Assembly (NCBI GenBank): GCA_025358925.1
Contig: JANYHT010000033.1
Coordinates: 141,571 to 205,570 of the forward strand
Direction: 5' to 3'
Source of the DNA: Gemmatimonadaceae bacterium
GTDB taxonomy: Bacteria; Gemmatimonadota; Gemmatimonadetes; Gemmatimonadales; Gemmatimonadaceae
Length of the DNA: 64,000 bases
A program made the position numbers and the translations under genes. How positions within the stretch are numbered: the stretch's first letter is position 1; each line of letters begins with the position of its first letter. Shown here in pieces: positions 51,630 through 60,005 of the stretch. The notes below the pieces were generated by a model that was given only the letters and a program-made list of their open reading frames with translations, was not told where the DNA came from and searched no databases.

Positions 51630-54526
51630 CATCAGTCACCACGCCATCCCCCTCACAGCAGAGTGCGATCGAAGCGGAGCCGCACGCACTGCTGGTGCTG
51701 GCGGGACCCGGCGCTGGTAAAACCTATTGTCTCACAGAGCGTATTCGCTTTCTCATTGAGCAACATCAATTTGATCCCGCACGCATCTGCGCATTCACAT
51801 TCACCAACAAGGCGGCAGGTGAGATTGCACATCGACTTGCCGCTCGCTTAGGAGACGCCGCCGCTCACATTACACGCGGCACACTCCACGCGTTTTGTGC
51901 CGAGTTGTTGCGCGAATTTGGCGCGCATGTAGGGCTCGATCCGGGGTTCGGTATCGCCGACGAGGAATATCAACTGAGTGCGCTTCGGCGCATTGAAGGT
52001 CCGCGTAAGTGGCATCGCAACACGCTCACGCGCTTTTCGGCGTATCGATTTCGCGGCGATAGCATGTACGCCAATGACATGAAGTTGTTTTTGGAGTACG
52101 AGCGCTTTCTCAGTGAGCGCAACATCGTGGACTTCGACACACTGGTGATTAAAACCGTAGAGCTACTGGAAACGTCAGACGCTGCGGCCACCATCCGCGC
52201 TCGATTTGATGTTGTGCTCGTCGACGAGTTTCAGGATTTGAATCCGCTGCAATACCGCGTCGTGCGGGCGCTCGCTCACGAGCATCGTCACGTGTTTGCC
52301 GTGGGAGACGATGATCAGTCGATCTATTCATGGGCCGGTGCTGACCCCACAGTGTTCATCACATTTGTGAACGATTTTGGCGTCTCCGCAAAAATTGAAC
52401 TCGAAGAGAATCGACGCTGCCCGCACGATGTGTTCGCTGTTGCACGACAGTTGGTGATGGTCAATACACCCCTTTTCGCCAATCGCGTGCCTGCACGCGC
52501 CGAACGCGCGTCCGCATTTCCTGTAGCTGCATTGCGCTTCGCGAATGATGACGACGAGGCCACGTGGATCATTGAGGACATTCGTCGAGACCGCGCGCAA
52601 CATGGGCATGCGTGGGGCGACGTCGCGCTGTTGTACCGCTCACATAACATTGGCTATCGACTTGAAGCAGCGTGCCTGAACGCGGGGGTACCATGTATAC
52701 TCGCGAAAGGACGCGCGCTCGCGGACGACAAAGTAGTGCGTTATGTGATTGCTGCCGCACGCGTGATTGCCTCGCCGCACGACGACCTCTTTCGCAACGC
52801 GTTTTTCCGAGAGGTATTGCCACGCGCACTGTTTGACGAAGCAATGGCCAAAGCGGAGGAGAGCGTAACAGTGCTTGGCAAGCAACTTGGTCGCATGGCC
52901 GCGCACCTTCCACGCGCCGATGAAAACGGTCGACAAATTCGTCGCGCACTGGCCGATTCGCGCAACCTTGAAGCAATTGGCCAGCAGCAGGATTCGTTAA
53001 CAACACTCGTGCAGGATTTGCTATCGCGTAAGGTGGGCGCGACCCGTTCGATTCTCGACGATCATCACGACGAGATTACTGATCCGGCAACACTTCCCGA
53101 TGTCGTGGCACTCGCTGATGTTTTGCGAGCCGCGCGCACGCACCGCGCAAAATATTGGATCCCGCCGATGGGCGGTGTAGAAATTCCGCTCGCCGGTATG
53201 TTAGCCGAAGTCGGCATCAACGTGATTCGTGGTGCAGAGCCGCTCGATGCGAATACGTTGCGGCTTGTGCTGGGATCCATCACCAATGTCGACGTCCCGC
53301 TTGGCGTCTTTAAAGCTGCGCAGCTGCTGGAAATGAGCGCGTCGGCCGTCGCGTTTACGAACTTCACTGCGGTTGATTTGGAAACTACCGACAATGACAC
53401 GAGCATCGCCGAGATTGTCGAAATCGCGGCGGTGCGTGTGCGTGACGGGCAGATTGTCGCCGAATTTGCGCGCTTGGTTAGGCCACGGACAGCGATCGCG
53501 CCTGGTGCGACGGCAACGCACGGCATTGATGCTGCGGAGTTGGCGGACAAGCCGTACTTCGAAGACGTGTGGCCAGAGTTTCGTGATTTTCTCGGCGACG
53601 ACATTGTGGTTGCCCACAATGGCTACGACTTCGACTTCCAGATTTTGAGCCGGATGGCGAAAGAGCACGGACAATTGTTTGACGTCACAACGTTTGACAC
53701 GTTGCCGTTAGCACGCGACCTGTTTCCGACCAGTCGAAAACTTGTTGATCTCGCGCGGCATTTCGGCGTGCCCACTGGGAAATCACACCGCGCGCTTGAT
53801 GATACGCGCGCACTGGCACATGTGACGTTGGCGCTTGGACGCGCGAAGGTCGAACGCGCACGGAAAACCGCGCTCAGTGATCAGCTCGGACATCTTGGTG
53901 TTGCGCTGGCACTCTCTGGTGCGGAGTTGCTCAAGAACGAGGGAGTGCTCTTTCAGAAGTTGACGCGCGTGTCTGCGCTGGGCCGGTACAGTGGCGCTGT
54001 CGATTGGTACGAAAAAACTCGCGGTGACGACACGACGTTGCCAACGGTCGACGATTTGATAGCGCGACTTGGCGGCGTCGCACTTATGGAGAAAATTCGG
54101 ACTGCAAAATCGGCCGATGATCGTTATCCCGAAGCCATGCTGCGATTGCGCCGACTGATCGCTGAGTTGCCGGACGCGTCATTTCATGACCAGCTCTCCG
54201 TATTTCTTGAGCGCGTTGTGCTCTCAAAATTTGATGGAGAGAAAAGTGCTAATGCTCGCGTCAATCTATTAACGCTGCATTCAACGAAGGGGCTCGAGTT
54301 CTCTCGCGTGTATGTCGTGGGTGTGGAAGACGAACAGCTTCCTGGATCGAGCAAGAATGGTCCGACAGCACATGAGCTCGAGGAGGGACGCCGATTGCTC
54401 TATGTGGGTATGACACGCACGATTGATAGGCTCGTGCTTACGACAGCAGACACGCGTGCAGCGAAGACCACGACCGGACATCGCTTTCTCGACGAAATGC
54501 ATCTCACTCCGACTTCACCGCGATGA
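51626..54526 (+). CDS. UvrD/Rep-type helicase with an inserted DEDDh exonuclease domain
   Basis: This 966-residue protein begins as a UvrD/PcrA superfamily 1 helicase: Q-motif region QQSAIEAEPH, Walker A AGPGAGKT at 26-33, VDEFQDLNP near 200, GDDDQSIYSWAGA near 230 and motif IV-like LLYRSHNIGYRLE near 335. At residues 578-745 a complete DnaQ-like exonuclease follows: VDLETTD (D584, E586), HNGYDFDFQ, and HRALDDTRA near 720-727. Helicase sequence then resumes with TLHSTKGLEFSRVYVVG near 880 and LLYVGMTRTIDRLVL near 930. The nuclease thus replaces or sits within the 2B subdomain. The protein probably unwinds DNA and degrades a 3' end in repair. It overlaps both neighbours by four bases. Confidence 0.93.
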   Translation: MTSVTTPSPSQQSAIEAEPHALLVLAGPGAGKTYCLTERIRFLIEQHQFDPARICAFTFTNKAAGEIAHRLAARLGDAAAHITRGTLHAFCAELLREFGAHVGLDPGFGIADEEYQLSALRRIEGPRKWHRNTLTRFSAYRFRGDSMYANDMKLFLEYERFLSERNIVDFDTLVIKTVELLETSDAAATIRARFDVVLVDEFQDLNPLQYRVVRALAHEHRHVFAVGDDDQSIYSWAGADPTVFITFVNDFGVSAKIELEENRRCPHDVFAVARQLVMVNTPLFANRVPARAERASAFPVAALRFANDDDEATWIIEDIRRDRAQHGHAWGDVALLYRSHNIGYRLEAACLNAGVPCILAKGRALADDKVVRYVIAAARVIASPHDDLFRNAFFREVLPRALFDEAMAKAEESVTVLGKQLGRMAAHLPRADENGRQIRRALADSRNLEAIGQQQDSLTTLVQDLLSRKVGATRSILDDHHDEITDPATLPDVVALADVLRAARTHRAKYWIPPMGGVEIPLAGMLAEVGINVIRGAEPLDANTLRLVLGSITNVDVPLGVFKAAQLLEMSASAVAFTNFTAVDLETTDNDTSIAEIVEIAAVRVRDGQIVAEFARLVRPRTAIAPGATATHGIDAAELADKPYFEDVWPEFRDFLGDDIVVAHNGYDFDFQILSRMAKEHGQLFDVTTFDTLPLARDLFPTSRKLVDLARHFGVPTGKSHRALDDTRALAHVTLALGRAKVERARKTALSDQLGHLGVALALSGAELLKNEGVLFQKLTRVSALGRYSGAVDWYEKTRGDDTTLPTVDDLIARLGGVALMEKIRTAKSADDRYPEAMLRLRRLIAELPDASFHDQLSVFLERVVLSKFDGEKSANARVNLLTLHSTKGLEFSRVYVVGVEDEQLPGSSKNGPTAHELEEGRRLLYVGMTRTIDRLVLTTADTRAAKTTTGHRFLDEMHLTPTSPR

Positions 54527-55182
54527 GTGACATCGCCTGGTCTATTCCGGTGGGCGAAGACCGCGTGAGCGCTGCGTATACGTCGGCAACCGCGAGCGGC
54601 AGCGATGCAGTGTTTGTTTGCGCGCACGGTGCGGGGGGCAACATGAACGATCGTGGTATGCTCGCGACGGCCGCAGCGATGCACGCCGCTGGGCTCGGTG
54701 TGGTGCGTTTCAATTTTCTGTATACGGAAAAGAAATCTGGTCGCCCCGATCCGATGCCGCGCTTGATGGACACCACGACCGCCGTGGTTGCGTATGTGCG
54801 AACAGCGCTCACGCCGACTCGCATATTTATTGGTGGACGATCCATGGGTGGACGCGCTGCATCAATGCTTGCTGCCGACGGATATGACGCTGACGGATTG
54901 CTGTTGCTGGCCTATCCGCTGCATCCTGCCGGTCAACCGGAAAAGTTACGCGATGCACATTTATCGCGAATACAAATGCCGGTGCTCTGCTTCAACGGCA
55001 CGCGCGATGCGCTGTGTACACCGGCATTGATGGAGCGCGCGCTCATCACGGTGACATCGCCATGGACCATGCATTGGGTGAACGACGCGGATCACGGCTT
55101 TTACGTGCTCAAACGGTCGGGGCGCACGGATGCGATGGTGATGGAGGAAATCAGCGATGCGACGCGATTGTGGCTTGAGTGA
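54523..55182 (+). CDS. KANL3/Tex30-like alpha/beta-hydrolase
   Basis: This 219-residue protein is a small alpha/beta-hydrolase of the KANL3/Tex30 (dienelactone-hydrolase-like) type: VFVCAHGAGGNMND, VVRFNFLYTEKKSGRPDP, the nucleophile elbow FIGGRSMGGRAASMLA, and the acid and histidine in FNGTRDALCTP and NDADHGFYVLKR. The substrate is unknown. It is the last gene of the overlapping run that starts at 45071. Confidence 0.9.
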   Translation: MSDIAWSIPVGEDRVSAAYTSATASGSDAVFVCAHGAGGNMNDRGMLATAAAMHAAGLGVVRFNFLYTEKKSGRPDPMPRLMDTTTAVVAYVRTALTPTRIFIGGRSMGGRAASMLAADGYDADGLLLLAYPLHPAGQPEKLRDAHLSRIQMPVLCFNGTRDALCTPALMERALITVTSPWTMHWVNDADHGFYVLKRSGRTDAMVMEEISDATRLWLE

Positions 55183-55194
55183 CTCGACACCACC

Positions 55195-55347
55195 ACCGCG
55201 AATTACGCGAATTGAGACGGCGCGGTGATCTATGAGTGCGCGTCCACGCAAACTCGAAACGCTTTTTTACATAAAAAGACTGCAACGCCAACTGCCCATC
55301 GCCGCGGCACATGTACGCGCACTGTCACAATTCGCGTAATTCGCGGT
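55195..55347. repeat. 153-bp inverted-repeat element (MITE-like)
   Basis: The arms 55195-55220 and 55322-55347 are 26 bases long and match in inverted orientation at 24 positions, with a perfect 20-base outer part built on CCGCGAATTACGCGAATTG. The 101-base centre has no open frame and includes an AT-rich patch (CTTTTTTACATAAAAAG) near 55262. No transposase or clear target duplication is visible. A partial arm copy occurs at 32738-32752. Confidence 0.65.
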
Positions 55348-55429
55348 TATTGGTTTGCTGTTGGGTTGCCTAAACGCGGCGATGCTCATGGCTCAGATGT
55401 ACGCGAGTAATCCCCGACAGCAACAACGC

Positions 55430-55495
55430 GACACGGATACGAACGGAAACAGCGGATAATTTAGAAACAGCGAACCTCCAAAGGACGCAGTTGCT
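55430..55495. repeat. 66-bp dispersed intergenic repeat, copy 2
   Basis: The first 18 bases (GACACGGATACGAACGGA) and the last eight (CAGTTGCT) are identical to those at 35334-35399 and are separated by the same distance. The middle differs. Two copies 20 kb apart, both intergenic, indicate a dispersed element. Confidence 0.6.
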
Positions 55496-55979
55496 GTGAT
55501 CCACGACACTCCGACTGGAAGGGGCGACGCGCGTCGGACTCGGCATTGGTGCACGACTCGGCACTGGTCGCGTGCAGCTTGAGGGTGTTGTGCTGAGCGG
55601 CATTATTTCTGGTCGTCATGGTTTCGTTGCCCGGGGGCAAGAGGACGGTCAACACGTCATGCGGCACGTCGGGGGACAGGTGTCCTTCATACTTTTCCGA
55701 TTCGTGGTGCTGTCGGCTGCGACGCACTGGACTCGCCTCTCGTTGGACGTAGTACCGCCCGCTGGAGCGCCGAAGACAACGCGAACGTCGTGGTCGACGA
55801 TGAAGACACTTCAGGTTGGCTTGCGGCTGCCCGCAAAACGCTAACGGATCTGGAATGAAAATACGTAGCATTGAATGCGCCCAAATGATTTTGCAACAAG
55901 CGCGTTAGCAGGTCCGAAACCGGCGCGCACTTCGACATTCGCACGCGTACCATCGTCACTTCACGAACATGGAGGATTG

Positions 55980-57491
55980 ATGCGTCAAATCGCGTATGCC
56001 GGGTGTCTCTTCGCACTTGCTATCGGATGTCAACCTGTTCCGCAGTCTACGAGGTCCGCCGCGTTACCGTCGCAGGGCGATGGAAAAATTCCGATCACAA
56101 CGCGGTCGGAAGAAGCGCGCGCCATTTTCCTTCGCGGTCGCGCGCTGAACGAGAATCTGCAGACGCACGAAGCACATGCGCTCTTTCAGCAGGCTGTTGT
56201 GCTCGATCCGTCATTTGCCTTTGGCGAGTACAGCCTCGCTGCGACGTCTCCGACGGCCAAAGATCTCGCGGAGCATTTCCAGAAGGCGCTCGTACTCGCG
56301 GACAATGCTTCATCCGGCGAGCGACTGATAATCCTCGGGTTGCAGGCGCGACAGCACGGCGACCCCGAAGGCCAGCGACAGCTCGCCGAATCTCTCGTCG
56401 TACAGTACCCGATGGACGAACGCGCGCATGCAACACTCGCCAACGCATGCGCTGCGCAGCAAATGTACGATCGCGCCATCGCTGAATTTCGTGCCGCCAT
56501 TGCGCTCAACCCGAACTACTCGCTCGCCTACAACCAGCTTGGTTACGCGTATCGCTCGGCAGGCCGGATGACGGCAGCAGAGACGGCGTTCACGCGATAC
56601 ATCGCACTCGTCCCGAACGATCCAAATCCGTACGATTCGTATGCAGAGTTGCTCATGAAGGTCGGTCGCTTCGACGAGAGCATCGCGCAGTATCGCAAGG
56701 CGCTTTCCATCGACGAGCACTTCGCCGGCTCATTCGTTGGCATCGCCGCAAACGAGATGCTTGCTGGCCGATACGATGCGGCCATCGCCGAGTCGGAGCG
56801 ATATTTTGCGGTGGCGCGTGATGATGGCCAGCGGAGAACTGCACTGCTTACGATTGCGATGATACACGTTGACCAAGGCGCAACGGCCAAAGCACTTCGC
56901 GCGATGGAGCGGCGCTACGCGATCGCGCGCGCAATCAACGATGCCGGGAGCATGTCGATAGACGGCGTGATGATCGCGGACATTCTGCTTGAGGCGGGGC
57001 AGGTCAATGCGGCGCGTGATCGGTTCACGCACGCACACGCGCAACTCGCAACGTCGAGCGGGTCTGCCGAAGTCAAACGTGATGATGCGCTAGCGGTACA
57101 CTACGATGCGGCGCGCGTGGCGCTCGCGAAGGGCGACGTCAAATCTGCTCAGGTCGAGGCGCAAGCGTACGCGTCGGGCGCAACGGCGCGTCACAACGAC
57201 GCGCGCATCCGGCAGTCACACGAACTGAGCGGCCTCGTGGCACTCGCAGCGAAACAGTTTTACAAAAGTCTCGCTGAGTTCGCAGCGGCTGATCAACAGA
57301 ATCCAGCGGTGTGGGCCGCGACGGCACGCGCCTACGCGGGCCTCGGCGAGTCGGCAAGGGCGCACGAATTGACAGAACGGGCGAGCCACATGAACATCTT
57401 GCCCACGTTTCCGTATGTCTTCACTCGCGCGTCCTTCGCTGCCGCCACTCGGTCGGCGACATCTGGAAGTGTTGACGGAAGGCCGCGTTGA
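55980..57491 (+). CDS. TPR-repeat lipoprotein
   Basis: This 503-residue protein starts with a lipoprotein signal (lipobox LAIGC, cysteine near residue 17) and consists mostly of tetratricopeptide repeats. Examples are AHALFQQAVVLDPSFAFGEYSLA, YDRAIAEFRAAIALNPNYSLAYNQLGYAYRSAG and FDESIAQYRKALSIDEHFAGSF. TPR proteins act as scaffolds for protein assembly; the partner is unknown. The ATG at 55980 follows GGAGG closely; the frame upstream to 55875 is not part of the family. The last 24 codons overlap the convergent adaA-like gene and look non-TPR (TRASFAAATRSATSG), so the natural C-terminus may have been lost or displaced. Confidence 0.83.
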   Translation: MRQIAYAGCLFALAIGCQPVPQSTRSAALPSQGDGKIPITTRSEEARAIFLRGRALNENLQTHEAHALFQQAVVLDPSFAFGEYSLAATSPTAKDLAEHFQKALVLADNASSGERLIILGLQARQHGDPEGQRQLAESLVVQYPMDERAHATLANACAAQQMYDRAIAEFRAAIALNPNYSLAYNQLGYAYRSAGRMTAAETAFTRYIALVPNDPNPYDSYAELLMKVGRFDESIAQYRKALSIDEHFAGSFVGIAANEMLAGRYDAAIAESERYFAVARDDGQRRTALLTIAMIHVDQGATAKALRAMERRYAIARAINDAGSMSIDGVMIADILLEAGQVNAARDRFTHAHAQLATSSGSAEVKRDDALAVHYDAARVALAKGDVKSAQVEAQAYASGATARHNDARIRQSHELSGLVALAAKQFYKSLAEFAAADQQNPAVWAATARAYAGLGESARAHELTERASHMNILPTFPYVFTRASFAAATRSATSGSVDGRPR

Positions 57492-57996
57492 ACCGGCGCA
57501 AACTCTGAAAACCACTCGCGAATGCGACGTGCGTGATTGAATGGCGCGTGGCGGCAAGTAGGTCTGTCGCCGCGCGTAGTCGTTGTGCGAGCGCGAGACT
57601 GTATGGCGACGCGCCGACCTCGCGCTCGAGTGCCCGTCGCAGATGTCGATCACTCATGCCCAGTTCGAGCGCAAGCGCTTGAACCGATTGTCCGTTGAGT
57701 GCGCCGCCGGATATTTGGGCGACCGCCCTTTGCGCGAGACGGGGTACTTTATCAAGCGGAGTCTCTCCCAATTTCAGCTCCGGCCGACAGCGCAGACACG
57801 CGCGATATCCAGCGGCTTCGGCCGCCTCGCGCGTCTCGAAGAACCGACGGTTTTCTTGACGGGCGAGTCGCGACGGACACACGGGACGACAGTAGATCCG
57901 CGTCGATGTGATCGCGACAAAGAAGACGCCGTCGAACGATGGATCGCGCGTGTTGACGGCTTGATGCCAGATGGCATCGCGTGCATCGAGAGACAT
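57421..57996 (-). CDS. AdaA-like methyl-phosphotriester sensor/AraC regulator
   Basis: This 191-residue protein combines the Ada zinc domain and an AraC-type DNA-binding domain. The N-terminus has FVAITSTRIYCRPVCPSRLARQENRRFF and YRACLRCRPEL, the four cysteines that bind zinc and accept methyl groups from DNA phosphotriesters. The C-terminal half has two HTH motifs (SVQALALELGMSDRHLRRAL and SITHVAFASGFQSLRRFNAAFRQ). This is the AdaA layout, without the O6-methylguanine transferase or AlkA domain. It should activate alkylation-repair genes. No such gene is adjacent. It diverges from the DUF2779 gene, with a perfect dyad between. Confidence 0.92.
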   Translation of the reverse strand: MSLDARDAIWHQAVNTRDPSFDGVFFVAITSTRIYCRPVCPSRLARQENRRFFETREAAEAAGYRACLRCRPELKLGETPLDKVPRLAQRAVAQISGGALNGQSVQALALELGMSDRHLRRALEREVGASPYSLALAQRLRAATDLLAATRHSITHVAFASGFQSLRRFNAAFRQHFQMSPTEWRQRRTRE

Positions 57997-58034
57997 ACCG
58001 TAAATGTACTATCTCATATCTGAGCCGCACGTCG

Positions 58035-58061
58035 GAAACGGACCTCGACATCGTCCGTTTC
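58035..58061. promoter_or_regulatory. Perfect 9-bp inverted repeat between adaA-like and DUF2779 genes
   Basis: GAAACGGAC (58035-58043) and GTCCGTTTC (58053-58061) are perfect inverted copies with a 9-base spacer, in the 137-base gap between divergent genes. A site of this form is typical of a dimeric regulator; a hairpin in the RNA is also possible. There is no T-run. Confidence 0.5.
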
Positions 58062-58133
58062 AACTAGAATAAATCTCGCGACCGACTAAATTGAAGCTTC
58101 GCTGTGTTCTGCCGAATCTCCAGCGGTCACCCA

Positions 58134-60005
58134 ATGCCCCTCCTTCGCACGCTTTCCAAGTCTGACTTCCAGCACGCGAACGATTGCGTGATGAAGCTGC
58201 ACTGGCGCGAAAATGGTTTTCCGGACAACCGCGCATTCAATCCGTATCTGCAGTTGTTGGCAGACGGTGGCTACATGGTTGAAGCGCTCGCTCGAGCAAT
58301 GTACGCGGGTGGCACGATGGTCGAATCGAGTGGAAACGCAACGGCCGACGCCGCACGCACGCTCGAACTATTACGCGAAGACAACGTCACACTGTACCAA
58401 GCAACGTTCCTTGCCGGGCGACGTCTTGTGCGTACAGATATTATCGAAAAGCGCAGCAACCTTGTGCGTTTGATTGAGGTGAAGGCCAAGTCGTTTGACG
58501 GCGCAGAGCATGCCGCGCGATTGCTGAGTGGCGGTGCTGGCGTATTTCGATCAAAAGTGAAAGGCAATGCAATTCTTACGGACTGGCTTCCGAAGTTTCA
58601 AGACCTCACGTATCAAGTGCTGGTAATCGAACGTGCACTACCTGGCGTGACGGTGCAACCATTTCTCTTGCTGGTCGACAAAAGCAAACGCTCCGCCCTC
58701 GACAATCTGCCCAGCTTGTTTTCGTTGCTGCGACACGAGCACGCAGACGGTTCAACACGTTTGCTCTCGGCAGACTTTTTAGGAAGCGACGACGATTTGC
58801 GCAAACTCGAATTGCTCACAGAAGCTGATGCATCTGCAGAAGTCGCGTTGCTACGCGACACAGTCGACGGTGCTGCGGCACAATTCGAAACGCAACTCGA
58901 CGCGCCATTCGCGGAACTGACACCACCGCTCGGCCCGAAATGCGGCGACTGCGAATTTCGCACTGAGCCAATCGCGGAGAGCGGCTTTGCACAATGTTGG
59001 GGTACGCTGGCAACCATCACACCGCATGCACTCGGTTTGTTCAAAGTGAGCAGTGTCAGCGACACCGATGGTACGTCGATAGTGACGGCACTTGCACGTG
59101 CCGGTAAAGCATCGCTGTTCGACATTCCCGAAGCTCGGCTTGCCAAGAAAGATGGATCAGTCGGGCCAGTAGCTGAACGACAATTACGGCAACTTCGACA
59201 TTCGCGAGCGGGTACGACGTGGGTAAGTGCAGCACTGCGCGGTAAGCTTGAAGGCCTCACGTATCCAATGCACTTTATCGACTTTGAAGTGTCGCGTTTG
59301 GCACTGCCGTATCACGCGAAGATGCGTCCGTACGGACAAGTTGCCTTTCAGTGGAGCTGTCACACGGTTGACGCGCAGGGCGTAACGCCGAGGCACACGG
59401 AGTGGCTCAATGGTGAGCACGCATGGCCGAACATCGCGTTCTGGGAATCGCTACGCGCCGTGATTGGCGACAGAGACTGTGTGCTGACGTGGTCGCCGTA
59501 TGAGCAAGGACGAATGAACGAACTGAAAACTGAGCACGAGCATTTTATGGATCGGGATGCGACACTCATCGAGTGGGTGGATGGATTGAAGGGTCGAATT
59601 TTCGATTTGCACAACTGTGCCGTCAACGACTTCTATCATCCGGGGATGGGTGGTCGCACGTCAGTGAAAGTGGTGCTGGACGCGCTTTGGAAATCGGACG
59701 ACGCAATGCGTGACCAGTATGCGACGTGGACCGATGCGTCGGTGTCGGTGTCGGCGCTCGTTGACCCGTATCACGCATTACCCGCACTGGAAATTGCGGG
59801 CGTCGTGCAGGACGTACGCGAAGGGACTGGCGCAATGCGTGCCTACGAAGCGATGATGTACGGCGTCGAGAAAACAGACGTCGAAGCAAAGGCAAAGTGG
59901 CGATCATTGTTGCTGCAGTACTGCAAACTCGACACGCTCAGCATGGTGTTGATCTTTGAACACTGGCGGCGCACGTACACACCGGGACATCTGGAGAAGC
60001 AATGA
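58134..60005 (+). CDS. DUF2779 protein: Cas4-like nuclease plus RNase H-like exonuclease
   Basis: This 623-residue protein has two nuclease-like halves. The N-terminal half looks like a Cas4/AddB-type PD-(D/E)XK nuclease: a first cysteine in ANDCVMKLHW (C18), RTDIIEK, the catalytic LIEVKAKS near 113-117, and a later cluster KCGDCEFR (C270, C273) and QCWG (C289), fitting a 4Fe-4S cluster. The C-terminal half has DEDD-type motifs MHFIDFEVSRL near 380, LTWSPYEQGRMNEL, IFDLHNC and YCKLDTLSMVLIF near 590. This fits DUF2779 proteins, whose function is not established. The ATG at 58134 is preferred to 58104. Its stop overlaps the next start by four bases. Confidence 0.85.
   Translation: MPLLRTLSKSDFQHANDCVMKLHWRENGFPDNRAFNPYLQLLADGGYMVEALARAMYAGGTMVESSGNATADAARTLELLREDNVTLYQATFLAGRRLVRTDIIEKRSNLVRLIEVKAKSFDGAEHAARLLSGGAGVFRSKVKGNAILTDWLPKFQDLTYQVLVIERALPGVTVQPFLLLVDKSKRSALDNLPSLFSLLRHEHADGSTRLLSADFLGSDDDLRKLELLTEADASAEVALLRDTVDGAAAQFETQLDAPFAELTPPLGPKCGDCEFRTEPIAESGFAQCWGTLATITPHALGLFKVSSVSDTDGTSIVTALARAGKASLFDIPEARLAKKDGSVGPVAERQLRQLRHSRAGTTWVSAALRGKLEGLTYPMHFIDFEVSRLALPYHAKMRPYGQVAFQWSCHTVDAQGVTPRHTEWLNGEHAWPNIAFWESLRAVIGDRDCVLTWSPYEQGRMNELKTEHEHFMDRDATLIEWVDGLKGRIFDLHNCAVNDFYHPGMGGRTSVKVVLDALWKSDDAMRDQYATWTDASVSVSALVDPYHALPALEIAGVVQDVREGTGAMRAYEAMMYGVEKTDVEAKAKWRSLLLQYCKLDTLSMVLIFEHWRRTYTPGHLEKQ

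Larger units (their letters stand above)
55183..55979. other. Long intergenic region with repeats, no convincing gene
   Basis: Between the hydrolase and the TPR lipoprotein lie about 800 bases without a credible gene. It holds the 153-bp inverted-repeat element (55195-55347) and the second copy of the 66-bp repeat (55430-55495). One frame ending with TGA at 55857 reads plausibly coding near its end (SGWLAAARKTLTDLE) but has no start or family, and may be a decayed gene tail. A ribosome site (GGAGG at 55971-55975) precedes the TPR gene. Confidence 0.55.

Noticed and set aside
55195..55347. Insertion sequence
   Set aside because: There is no transposase frame between or near the arms and no clear target-site duplication; called only a repeat element.
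55572..55844. 90-codon plus-strand frame in the intergenic region
   Set aside because: No family, no ribosome site, and codon pattern unlike the neighbours; at most a decayed fragment.
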